A stretch of DNA of 21,782 nt, from positions 1 through 21,782 of the forward strand of contig CAZCHK010000037.1 of assembly GCA_964498605.1 (NCBI GenBank). Reading direction: 5' to 3'. Below are positions 1-7,376 of this stretch, in pieces (position 1 is the stretch's first letter; every line of letters starts with the position of its first letter). The DNA comes from JBGQAS01 sp964498605. GTDB taxonomy: Bacteria; Chloroflexota; Anaerolineae; Anaerolineales; Anaerolineaceae. Position numbers and translations under genes: made by a program. The notes under the pieces were generated by a model that did not search any database, was not told where the DNA came from, and saw only the letters and a program-made list of their open reading frames with translations.

Positions 1-163
1 CGACATGGATCAAACCCAGCACACGCTGGGGCTGATCGCGAAATTTGAAGGCCGTTATGAGATCGCTGCAGACAGGCTGACCATGAACCTGAGCGATCCA
101 TATGGAATTCGACCGGATGGTATCGAAGGAAAAAACAAGCGCGTTTACAAAAAGATTGATTGA
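1..163 (+). CDS. C-terminal end of an unrecognised protein (5' partial)
   Basis: An open frame enters from the left edge (codons in phase with position 2) and stops at TGA 161-163, giving about 53 residues that end in VYKKID. The composition is ordinary for a soluble protein and no motif is recognisable. It lies 41 bases upstream of the thiolase start on the same strand, so it is probably the preceding operon gene. In archaea and some bacteria the gene before a thiolase/DUF35 pair is often an HMG-CoA-synthase-like enzyme, but nothing visible in this tail confirms that, so no function is assigned. Confidence 0.6.
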   Translation, partial: DMDQTQHTLGLIAKFEGRYEIAADRLTMNLSDPYGIRPDGIEGKNKRVYKKID

Positions 164-204
164 CAGATCAGATCGATGAAAACATCAGCGATGGAGGTTG
201 TTTC

Positions 205-1467
205 ATGACGAAAGGCAAGCTGGGACGAGGCGTGGCGGTTGTGGGAGCCGGGATGTCGAAGTTCGGTGCGTTCCCCGGAAAAACAAGCCGCGACCTTTTT
301 GTGAGTGCATTCCAGGAAATGCTCGCTTCTGTGGACAAGGGCTTCGAGCCCAAGGACATCGAAGCGCTGTACATCGGAAATTTTAGCAGTGACCTTTTTG
401 AAAACCAGGGTCACACGGCTCCCATCATGGCGGATTGGGTAGGATTGACCCCTCGCCCGGCCACGCGCGTGGAAGGGGCCTGCGCGAGCGGGGGTCTGGC
501 TTTGCGCGAGGGGATCATAGCCATCGCCTCCGGGCTTTATGACATCGTCCTGGTGGGTGGGATCGAAAAAATGACCGATCTACCCATCGAACGCGTCACG
601 GACACGCTGGCTACGGCCGCAGACGCCCTGTACGAGGTTCCGGCCGGTTTTACCTTCCCCGGTCTGTACGCGTCCATGGCGACGGCCTACATGCATCAAT
701 ACAACGCTGACCAGGAGGTCTTCCTCAAGGTGGGTTTCAAAAACCATGAAAATGGATCGCTCAATGAAAAAGCGCAGTTCGGGCAGAAGATTTCCACTAT
801 CATGGAATTGAGAAAGGCGAGCGCGGCGAAAAAAGGCTTGCCTGTTCCAAGCTGGGGGAGCGAGATGGACTTCCTGCACGATGACCGGGCCAATCCCGTG
901 ATCGCCTGGCCGATGAGACTCTATGACTGCTCTCCAGTTTCCGATGGGGCGGCGGTGGTTCTGCTGGTGAGCGAGGACCGCGCCAACGAGTTTTCCGATA
1001 AAGCCCTGCATGTCATTGGTTCAGGGCAGGGAAGCGACGGCGCGATTCACGACCGCCTGACGATGACCTCGCTGGCTTCCGCACAGGCCGCGGCGAAGGA
1101 AGCCTACACGATGGCGGGGGTCAAACCGGAAGATATCAAGGTGGTTGAGGTGCATGACTGCTTCACGGTCGCTGAGATCATCGCCTCGGAAGACCTGGGT
1201 TTCTACGCGCCGGGCGCGGGCTGGAAGGCTGCCGCGGAAGGCGATACCGGCAGAAGTGGAAAACGTCCGATCAACACCTCGGGGGGATTGAAGTCCAAAG
1301 GTCACCCGGTGGGCGCATCAGGCGTGGGACAGGTGCTCGAGATATGGAAGCAGCTGCGCGGCGAAGCAGGCGAACGACAGCTGCCGGGAGATCCCAGCCT
1401 GGGACTGACCCATAACGTGGGTGGCACGGGTCAGACCTGCGCGGTCCACATTTTTGAGAGGAGATAG
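205..1467 (+). CDS. Thiolase family protein (SCP2/archaeal-type acetyl-CoA acetyltransferase)
   Basis: Predicted to catalyse thiolytic cleavage or Claisen condensation of an acyl-CoA. From ATG 205 it has 420 residues. The nucleophile-type cysteine is C93 in VEGACASGG, the HDCF motif is at 317-320, the GHP histidine is H367 in KSKGHPVGASG, and a late cysteine C412 lies in GGTGQTCAVH. This set fits the SCP2-like thiolases that work with a DUF35 protein, as in archaeal acetoacetyl-CoA thiolase/HMG-CoA synthase complexes and the benzoylsuccinyl-CoA thiolase BbsAB. A TTG at 160 also opens this frame, but ATG 205 has GGAGG at 193-197 with ideal spacing and starts at the fold's first strand (GVAVVGAGMSKFG). 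The DUF35 gene follows after two bases. Substrate cannot be read from the sequence. Confidence 0.9.
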   Translation: MTKGKLGRGVAVVGAGMSKFGAFPGKTSRDLFVSAFQEMLASVDKGFEPKDIEALYIGNFSSDLFENQGHTAPIMADWVGLTPRPATRVEGACASGGLALREGIIAIASGLYDIVLVGGIEKMTDLPIERVTDTLATAADALYEVPAGFTFPGLYASMATAYMHQYNADQEVFLKVGFKNHENGSLNEKAQFGQKISTIMELRKASAAKKGLPVPSWGSEMDFLHDDRANPVIAWPMRLYDCSPVSDGAAVVLLVSEDRANEFSDKALHVIGSGQGSDGAIHDRLTMTSLASAQAAAKEAYTMAGVKPEDIKVVEVHDCFTVAEIIASEDLGFYAPGAGWKAAAEGDTGRSGKRPINTSGGLKSKGHPVGASGVGQVLEIWKQLRGEAGERQLPGDPSLGLTHNVGGTGQTCAVHIFERR

Positions 1468-1469
1468 AC

Positions 1470-1883
1470 ATGAGCGATTTGGAATTTACCAGCGCAACAC
1501 ATTACCAGGCCCTCTCTGAGCATAAACTGCAGGGCAGCTGCTGCAGGGCCTGCGGATGCAAGTACTACCCGGGTCGCCCCATGTGTCCTCGATGCAAATC
1601 GACAGACATGCAGCCGGTTGAGTATTCGGGGAGGGGAACACTGTCGGCCTTCTCCATCATCGCCATCGCCACGACCGCGATGATCCAGGCCGGTTACGAT
1701 CGGAAAAACCCTTACTGCGCGGGAGTCGTCAAGCTGATCGAAGGGCCGTCGATTTGCGCTCAGATCGTCGGCGTGGACGTGACGCAGCCTGAAACCATCA
1801 AGATCGGCGCGGATGTTTCAGCGGTCTTTCTGGACAGGGGTGAAGGCGAAGCAAAGAAAACCTTCCTGGGATTCCAGCCTTAA
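1470..1883 (+). CDS. Zn-ribbon/OB-fold DUF35 protein, thiolase partner
   Basis: 137 residues. An N-terminal rubredoxin-like zinc ribbon shows C25-x2-C28 and C39-x2-C42, followed by an OB-fold-like region (about 50-125) beginning YSGRGTLSAFSII. Known DUF35 proteins are structural or CoA-binding partners of SCP2-type thiolases, not enzymes themselves. The gene starts two bases after the thiolase stop, with GAGAGGAGA at 1456-1464 as ribosome binding site inside the end of the thiolase gene. This supports co-translation and a stoichiometric complex. The family call is firm; the exact pathway is inference. Confidence 0.9.
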   Translation: MSDLEFTSATHYQALSEHKLQGSCCRACGCKYYPGRPMCPRCKSTDMQPVEYSGRGTLSAFSIIAIATTAMIQAGYDRKNPYCAGVVKLIEGPSICAQIVGVDVTQPETIKIGADVSAVFLDRGEGEAKKTFLGFQP

Positions 1884-1893
1884 CCGGAGAGAA

Positions 1894-2706
1894 ATGCCCA
1901 GTCTTCCAGTTAATGGCACCAAGTTGTATTACGAACTTCACGGTCCGGAGGACGCGGAAGTGATTGTGCTTTCGAATGGCATTCTCATGAGCACAGCAAG
2001 CTGGGCGCTGCAAACCAGTGTGCTTTCGAAAAAATACCGGGTGCTGCTCTACGATTGCAGGGGGATGTGGAAATCCGATCATCCCAAGGGTCCTTACACC
2101 ATGGAGCTGCACGCGGACGACCTTTCAATGCTGCTGGAAGCATTGGGAATTGAAACAGCGCACGTTGCGGGAATATCCTACGGGGCGGAGGTGAGCATGG
2201 CTTTCGCTTTGAGATACCCTCATAAAACCCTGAGCCTTTTCCTGTCTTCCGCTGTGAGCCAATCCGATCCGGTGCTGAAAGGTTTCATCGGCACATGGCT
2301 GGATGCCTGCAGGGCGAAAGATCCGATCCGGTTGTACCAGGAAAGCTTCATGCTGAATTTCTCTGACGCGTATATTGCGCGCAACCAGGCAGCGCTGGCT
2401 GCGGCCGCGGCACGCTATGCCGATCTGGATCATTCAGCCGTGGAGGAGCTGATCAACTGTTTTGCCAGCATGGACATGACTGCCCGGCTGAACGAGGTCA
2501 AAGCCCCTGCCATGGTGGTGGTCGGGGAGGAAGACATCCTCAAGCCGCGCAAGTACAGCGAAAAAATTGTCAGCCAAATACCGAACGCGCAGCTCGTTGT
2601 TGTGCCGGGAGCCGGACACGCTTTGTGCCTGGAAAAACCAGTGGTTTTCAACGCGCTGCTGCTTGGATTTGTGGATTCATGCAATAAAACTGCGGAAAGG
2701 CATTGA
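1894..2706 (+). CDS. Alpha/beta hydrolase (enol-lactonase-like)
   Basis: 270 residues from ATG 1894, preceded by CCGGAGAGA at 1884-1892 and 10 bases after the DUF35 stop. The frame is open further upstream, but that would overlap the DUF35 gene and lacks support. A full catalytic triad is visible: nucleophile S95 in the elbow GISYG, acid D214 in VGEEDILKP and H242 in PGAGHALCLEKP. The start (VNGTKLYYELHG) and overall length fit the 3-oxoadipate enol-lactonase/epoxide-hydrolase-like group of small cytoplasmic hydrolases. Its place after a thiolase pair and before an importer suggests ester, lactone or thioester hydrolysis in the same catabolic route. Substrate is not determinable. Confidence 0.85.
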   Translation: MPSLPVNGTKLYYELHGPEDAEVIVLSNGILMSTASWALQTSVLSKKYRVLLYDCRGMWKSDHPKGPYTMELHADDLSMLLEALGIETAHVAGISYGAEVSMAFALRYPHKTLSLFLSSAVSQSDPVLKGFIGTWLDACRAKDPIRLYQESFMLNFSDAYIARNQAALAAAAARYADLDHSAVEELINCFASMDMTARLNEVKAPAMVVVGEEDILKPRKYSEKIVSQIPNAQLVVVPGAGHALCLEKPVVFNALLLGFVDSCNKTAERH

Positions 2707-2739
2707 ATCTTGAATATGCTTATTGAGTATCAAAACCAG

Positions 2740-2750
2740 AAGGAGGTGAT
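2740..2750 (+). promoter_or_regulatory. Orphan extended Shine-Dalgarno sequence in the leader of the binding-protein gene
   Basis: AAGGAGGTGAT matches eleven consecutive bases of the canonical anti-Shine-Dalgarno tail of 16S rRNA. No ATG, GTG or TTG follows at 5-12 bases; the real binding-protein gene has its own site (AAGGAGGAG, 2805-2813) about 60 bases later. It could be a standby ribosome site, an mRNA-stabilising element or the relic of a lost gene start. Confidence 0.45.
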
Positions 2751-2821
2751 AACCGATAAAAAATCTATTTGATTGTTGTTTGATCATCTCAAAAAATTTA
2801 CTCTAAGGAGGAGTAAAAAAA

Positions 2822-4189
2822 ATGAAAAAATTTAGTTTCGTATTGATCGTTGTCATCGTTCTTTCCATGATTATGGCAGCCTGTGCCCCCAAAATTGAGG
2901 AACCGGTTGTCGAAGAACCCGTCGTGGAAGAACCCGTCGAGGAACCAGTGGTTGAAGATGTTCCGTTCTCCTGCGGTGAAGGCATAAAGGTAGGTTTGAT
3001 CACCGATGTGACCGGCGCGCTGGCCATTTACGGCACCATGATCCTGCGCTCGTTCATGCTGGGCATGGAATACGCCACTGGAGGTGCAGGTTCCGTGGGA
3101 GATGTGTACAGCTTCGCAACAGCCCAGGAAAACGTGTTCGTGCTTGATGAGTGCCGGATCACGGTGTATGTTGCCGACGATCAGAGCACCCCGGACACAA
3201 CCGCCACGATCGCCCGCGAGATGATCGAGGTCAAGGGAGTGGATATCCTGGTTGGAACAGCCAGTTCCGGCGCCACAGCCACGCTGCAGGGAATTGCTGC
3301 AGAGAACCAGATTCCCCTCATCGTCGCTCCCGCTGCCGCGAACGATATCACTGGTATCAATTTCAATGAGTACACATTCCGCACCAGCCGCAACAACTAC
3401 CAGGATGCCATCAATGAGTGCGCTTACCTGACCAAACAGTACACCAATCTGGTCCAGATCGCTCCCGATTACGCTTTCGGACGTGGTTCGGCAGCGGCTT
3501 TCCGCGATGCCTGCACACTTGATGGTGCGACCTTTGTTGCGGAGGATATCTTCGCGCCGCTGGACACAACTGATTTCACCCCCTACATGGAGCAGATCAA
3601 AAACTCAGGCGCTGAAGCGTACATTGTCACATGGGCTGGCGGCGGTTTTGTTCCCCTGATGCAGGCTGCCACCGACCTGGGAGTGACCGAGACAATGGCG
3701 CTCGGCGCGACGTTCATCGACAATATTCTCATGCCGTTGTGGTACGGCAATGCGGTGGGAAGCACCAACGGTATCCTGTATCACTATTCCGGACCTGCCG
3801 CGGACAATGCGGCCAACAATTTCCTCAAAGAGCAGACCAAGGCTCGCTACGGCGTGATGCCCGATCTGTTTGACGCTGACGGCATGAACGCGGCGATCAT
3901 GATGATCGAAGCGCTCAAAATAACCGAAGGATCCACCGACAGCGCAGCTCTCATCACAGCCATGGAAGGCATGACCTTCGAAGGTCCCAAGGGCATCGTG
4001 TACATTCGCCCTGAGGATCATGTCGCGATCCAGGACATGTACATCCTGACGCTGCTCAACATCACCGACCCGGATGCCAACTTCTACGAATACGTGGAAA
4101 CAACACGTCCGGAACCCCCCTGCTTGCTTCCTGAAAATCTGAAAGACCGCTGCGGCGATCTTCCTTATGGAACGCTTTCGGGACAATAA
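2822..4189 (+). CDS. ABC transporter substrate-binding lipoprotein (Liv/HAAT type)
   Basis: 455 residues, extracytoplasmic and lipid-anchored. Residues 1-20 form a signal peptide (MKK, then a hydrophobic stretch) ending in lipobox MAAC with acylated C21. A Glu/Pro/Val repeat linker follows (about 26-46), then a periplasmic-binding-protein type 1 domain (about 55-430) beginning IKVGLITDVTGALAIYG and containing VLVGTASSGATATLQGIA, typical of Leu/Ile/Val/amide/urea/aromatic-acid binding proteins. The ribosome binding site AAGGAGGAG (2805-2813) decides the start. The ATPase and permease genes of the same importer follow. The ligand cannot be told from sequence; the adjoining thiolase and hydrolase suggest an organic or amino acid rather than urea. 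A hairpin after the stop probably lets this gene be expressed above the transporter genes. Confidence 0.92.
   Translation: MKKFSFVLIVVIVLSMIMAACAPKIEEPVVEEPVVEEPVEEPVVEDVPFSCGEGIKVGLITDVTGALAIYGTMILRSFMLGMEYATGGAGSVGDVYSFATAQENVFVLDECRITVYVADDQSTPDTTATIAREMIEVKGVDILVGTASSGATATLQGIAAENQIPLIVAPAAANDITGINFNEYTFRTSRNNYQDAINECAYLTKQYTNLVQIAPDYAFGRGSAAAFRDACTLDGATFVAEDIFAPLDTTDFTPYMEQIKNSGAEAYIVTWAGGGFVPLMQAATDLGVTETMALGATFIDNILMPLWYGNAVGSTNGILYHYSGPAADNAANNFLKEQTKARYGVMPDLFDADGMNAAIMMIEALKITEGSTDSAALITAMEGMTFEGPKGIVYIRPEDHVAIQDMYILTLLNITDPDANFYEYVETTRPEPPCLLPENLKDRCGDLPYGTLSGQ
2897..2956 (+). repeat. In-frame EEPVV linker repeat
   Basis: Short imperfect DNA repeats encode four consecutive EEPVV or EEPV units directly after the lipidated cysteine of the binding protein. 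Acidic proline-rich linkers of this kind separate a lipid anchor from the folded domain and vary in copy number between relatives. Confidence 0.75.
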
Positions 4190-4205
4190 TTCATTTTCGT
4201 CATTC

Positions 4206-4234
4206 GGGGCAGGTGGGTTTCATACACCTGCCCC
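4206..4234 (+). promoter_or_regulatory. Intercistronic stem-loop between binding-protein and ATPase genes
   Basis: GGGGCAGGTG (4206-4215) and CACCTGCCCC (4225-4234) form a perfect 10-bp stem with a 9-base loop, starting 17 bases after the binding-protein stop. No strong T-run follows (ATTCTG), so it is better read as an mRNA-stabilising or partially terminating element than as a full terminator. Such elements are known between binding-protein and membrane genes, for example malE-malF. Confidence 0.65.
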
Positions 4235-4295
4235 ATTCTGCAATTATTCATTATTATTATAAGCAGGACACAATAAGCAGAATTGAGAGAAAAAA

Positions 4296-5081
4296 ATGGA
4301 AGGTTCAATCATCCTTGAAACGAAAAAGATCCGGAAAGAATTCGGCGGGCTGGTTGCGGTCGATGATGTCTCGCTGCAGGTGCACGAAAACACAGTGCAT
4401 TCGATCATCGGACCAAACGGAGCCGGCAAGACGACATTCTTCAACCTCATCAGCAACGCCATCGAACCCACTTCGGGCAAGGTGTACTTCAGGGGAAAGG
4501 ACATTTCCCGCATGCCGATGCACAGGATGATCCATCTTGGCATGGGGCGTTCCTTCCAGATCACGAACCTCTTCCCCAATTTGACCGTCCTTGAAAATGT
4601 CAGGCTGGCTGCCCAGGCCACGGGAAAAGACAGTTTCCGCTTTCTGCGTTCAGCCAGCCATTTCCGAAAGTACGAAGAGAGAGCGTGGAGGATCCTCAGC
4701 CAGGTTGGCCTGGCAGACCGGGGGATGTCGCTGGCAAAAACGCTCCCCCATGGCGATCAGCGCAAACTCGAGCTGGGCATCATTTTAGCGCCTGATCCGA
4801 TTCTGCTGCTGCTGGACGAACCCACGGCGGGAATGGCCTCCGAGCAGGTTCCGGATATGATGAACCTGATCAGGCAGATCCAAAGCTCTGGCAACAAGAC
4901 GATCATCCTGGTTGAACACAATATGAATGTGGTCATGAACATCTCGGACAGGATCACCGTGATGCACCAGGGCAGCATCCTGGCTGACGGAACACCAAAA
5001 GAGATCTCCGCCAACGCTGAAGTTCAAAATGCGTATCTGGGCAAACTGTACGAGAAGAGCAGCAGGAAGGACGGTGGTTGA
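4296..5081 (+). CDS. livG: Branched-chain-type ABC transporter ATP-binding protein, LivG family
   Basis: 261 residues, cytoplasmic ATPase of the importer. Walker A is GPNGAGKTT (39-47), the Q-loop glutamine is Q88 in GRSFQITNLFP, the signature is LPHGDQRKLEL (150-160, the degenerate LivG form with G-D-Q), Walker B is LLLLDEP (170-176), and the switch histidine is H208 in VEHN. The sequence FGGLVAVDDVSL near the N-terminus and the final DGTPKEI...AYLG region are typical of LivG. The start ATG 4296 has only a modest purine-rich site (GAGAGA, 4285-4290), which fits weaker expression than the binding protein. It overlaps the open frame of the next gene by a few bases. Confidence 0.93.
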   Translation: MEGSIILETKKIRKEFGGLVAVDDVSLQVHENTVHSIIGPNGAGKTTFFNLISNAIEPTSGKVYFRGKDISRMPMHRMIHLGMGRSFQITNLFPNLTVLENVRLAAQATGKDSFRFLRSASHFRKYEERAWRILSQVGLADRGMSLAKTLPHGDQRKLELGIILAPDPILLLLDEPTAGMASEQVPDMMNLIRQIQSSGNKTIILVEHNMNVVMNISDRITVMHQGSILADGTPKEISANAEVQNAYLGKLYEKSSRKDGG

Positions 5082-5083
5082 AC

Positions 5084-5788
5084 ATGGCGGCACTGCTTGA
5101 AGTGAAAAATATCCATACCTTTATCGGACAGTATCACATATTGCAGGGTGTCAGTTTCCCTGTCCCCCAGAACAGCATTGTGGCTTTACTGGGCAGGAAC
5201 GGCGCGGGCAAGACCACCACATTGAAGACGATCCTGGGGTTGACTCCTCCACGGGAAGGGGAAATCATTTTTGATGGAATGCCCGTCCACGCCAGGCGCA
5301 GTTACGAGATCGCCGCCCTGGGTATGGGATTCGTCCCCGAACAAAGAGCGATCTTCCGCGATCTCAGCGTGGAAGAGAACCTGAAAATCGCCGAGCGAAA
5401 GCGAGGGGATTACGAAGGAAAAAGGGGCATGATTTTTTCCCTGTTTCCCGACCTCCAGCGCTTGATACACTTGAGCGGGGATCACCTTTCCGGCGGACAG
5501 CAGCAGATGCTAGCAATTGCGAGGGCGCTGGTTGCGGACAATAAATTACTACTCATTGATGAACCCAGCGAAGGATTGGCTCCCGTGATCATTGAGCAGA
5601 TGATCACAGCCATCCGCAAGCTTTCGGAGAACGCGACAATCCTGCTCGTGGAGCAGAACTTCATTGTCGCCAGCCAGCTGGCTGAGAGCTACGTGATCAT
5701 TGAAGAAGGAAAATCAGTCAAGAGTGGGAAGATGAAGGATCTTGTTTCTGATGAAAAAACAATCCACCAGTACCTGGGCGCGGCATAG
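5084..5788 (+). CDS. livF: Branched-chain-type ABC transporter ATP-binding protein, LivF family
   Basis: 234 residues from ATG 5084. Walker A is GRNGAGKTT (37-45), the Q-loop is PEQRAIF (85-91), the signature is LSGGQQQML (135-143), and Walker B is LLLIDEPSEGL (155-165). The usual switch histidine is glutamine in LLVEQN, which is normal for LivF. The frame is open from a TTG at 5078, but ATG 5084 with GGTGG (5073-5077) six bases before it is preferred; it lies two bases after the livG stop. Together with LivG it should form the ATPase heterodimer of the importer. Confidence 0.93.
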   Translation: MAALLEVKNIHTFIGQYHILQGVSFPVPQNSIVALLGRNGAGKTTTLKTILGLTPPREGEIIFDGMPVHARRSYEIAALGMGFVPEQRAIFRDLSVEENLKIAERKRGDYEGKRGMIFSLFPDLQRLIHLSGDHLSGGQQQMLAIARALVADNKLLLIDEPSEGLAPVIIEQMITAIRKLSENATILLVEQNFIVASQLAESYVIIEEGKSVKSGKMKDLVSDEKTIHQYLGAA

Positions 5789-5797
5789 GAGCAGGCC

Positions 5798-7369
5798 ATG
5801 AGTAAATTCGCTTTGTTTATCAAGAAAAATCAGGTCCTGTTGATCACCACCATCCTTCTATGTGTGCTCCTGTTCCTCGCCGAGAGAAGCATGGGGCTGC
5901 AGGATTGGATCATCACCCTGCTGCGCAGCCTGTCCGTTGCCTCGGTCACCTTCCTTGTGGCGTCCGGATTTTCGCTGATTTTCGGACTGCTGGACGTGCT
6001 GAACCTGGGACACGGGACCCTGTTCATGACCGGTGCATATATCGCCTGGACGGTCTACGTGCGCCCCGACACGTTCATCGACCTGCTGACGCCGTTTATG
6101 TTTATCGTGGCCGGTTTTGCGCTGCTGCCGGTTTGGGATTATCTGGGGAGCAGGATGGCAGGGAGATCATTTATCGCGAAACTTTGGCCGTGGGTGGGAT
6201 TGGCGATTGGAGGTCTGATCCTAGTGGTAGCGCTGCGGGCATATCCGGTCACAGGCTGGGATTATGGGAATTACTCCCAAAGCCCGGGGACGTACTCGGT
6301 GTTTGCGGATTCCGGGGCGAGGGTGATCCCGCCAGCCATTGGCTTTGGCGAGGCGAACCCCGTTCTTGTTCTGGGAGGTATCTTGATCGGCAGCCTGGTA
6401 CTCTGGTTCAGCTACGCAGGCCTGCAGAACAGCAGGAACCCCAGCCCCAGGAGCAAGGGTTTCAAGTGGTCATGGAAGCATGTCGCGGTGCTGGCTGCGG
6501 CGCTGCTCATTGGCCTGCTGGTGTACTTCTTCAACACCCCGCTGACAACTGCCGTTGTGGGACTGGGTTCCAACTGGCTTTTCCTGTTCGCGATCATCAC
6601 CGCCCTGCTCAGTGGATTGCTGTTGGGAAGCCTGATCGAATCAACGATGATCCGCCCACTTTACGCAAGACCGCTCTACACCCTCATGATCACGCTGGGC
6701 ATCAGCGCGGTCGGGATTGAGCTGGTGCGCTCCATCTGGGGAAGGCCGGAGTTCACCATGCCGAAGCCGATCATGTTCAACGGCACCGGCGGCAACTGCC
6801 CGGCAACCTCCCTCTCAACCTTGCTGAGCGAGCACTGCTCAACCATTTCGTTCATGGACAGCCGCATCCGGGTCTACAACGAGATATTCATACCCGTTGT
6901 TGGGATCATCATCCTGATCGCGATCTGGCTGCTGATCAAGCGCACGCGCATTGGCATGATCATCAGGGCGGGTGTGCAGGACCGGCAGATGGTGGAGGCG
7001 CTGGGGATCAACGTCAGGCAGGCTTTCACGTTCGTGTTCGCGCTGGGAATCGGGCTGGCCACACTGGGCGGAGCGCTGGCAGCGCCTTCCATGGGTGTGT
7101 CGACGGCCATGGGTGAGAGCATGATCCTGAACGCGCTGATCGCGCTGGCCATCGGGGGCCTGACCAGTTATCCCGGGGCAGCGGTGGGCTCGCTGCTGGT
7201 CGGATTGATCCAGCAGTTCATTATCAAGTACGGACAGGTAGGGATCAATCTCCCGTTCCTCAAGGAGCCTTTCAAACCCTCACCTCCCCTGGTGCCTGCA
7301 TCAACCGTGCTGCTGATGGTGATCATCCTGCTTATTACTCCGCAGGGACTTCTGGGACGGAAGGAGTGA
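5798..7369 (+). CDS. livH: Branched-chain-type ABC transporter permease, LivH family, with large internal insert
   Basis: 523 residues, inner-membrane permease subunit. The N-terminal core (about 40-88) carries the family stretch SGFSLIFGLLDVLNLGHGTL and MTGAYIAW. The core resumes near 260 with LLLGSLIESTMIRPLYARPL and runs to the end, including the EAA-like segment VEALGINVRQAF and ALAIGGLTSYPGAAVGSLL. LivH proteins are usually about 300 residues; here roughly 170 extra residues (about 90-258) sit where relatives have one short membrane segment. The insert has several hydrophobic stretches (about 98-112, 131-147, 187-206, 228-245) separated by a polar loop rich in Tyr, Gly and Ser. The ribosome binding site is AGGAG 5787-5791. 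The frame is intact, so this looks like a real family variant rather than an assembly error. Confidence 0.9.
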   Translation: MSKFALFIKKNQVLLITTILLCVLLFLAERSMGLQDWIITLLRSLSVASVTFLVASGFSLIFGLLDVLNLGHGTLFMTGAYIAWTVYVRPDTFIDLLTPFMFIVAGFALLPVWDYLGSRMAGRSFIAKLWPWVGLAIGGLILVVALRAYPVTGWDYGNYSQSPGTYSVFADSGARVIPPAIGFGEANPVLVLGGILIGSLVLWFSYAGLQNSRNPSPRSKGFKWSWKHVAVLAAALLIGLLVYFFNTPLTTAVVGLGSNWLFLFAIITALLSGLLLGSLIESTMIRPLYARPLYTLMITLGISAVGIELVRSIWGRPEFTMPKPIMFNGTGGNCPATSLSTLLSEHCSTISFMDSRIRVYNEIFIPVVGIIILIAIWLLIKRTRIGMIIRAGVQDRQMVEALGINVRQAFTFVFALGIGLATLGGALAAPSMGVSTAMGESMILNALIALAIGGLTSYPGAAVGSLLVGLIQQFIIKYGQVGINLPFLKEPFKPSPPLVPASTVLLMVIILLITPQGLLGRKE

Positions 7370-7376
7370 TCAACGC

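Noticed and set aside
160..204. Upstream TTG start for the thiolase
   Set aside because: It overlaps the stop of the previous gene and lacks support, while ATG 205 has GGAGG at ideal spacing and begins the conserved fold.
1813..1893. Longer N-terminus for the alpha/beta hydrolase overlapping the DUF35 gene
   Set aside because: The extra residues do not look like the family; ATG 1894 has its own ribosome site.
5860..6720. Long plus-strand frame of 286 codons inside livH
   Set aside because: It is out of frame with a well-recognised permease, is rich in Arg, Gly and Pro, and arises from high GC content.
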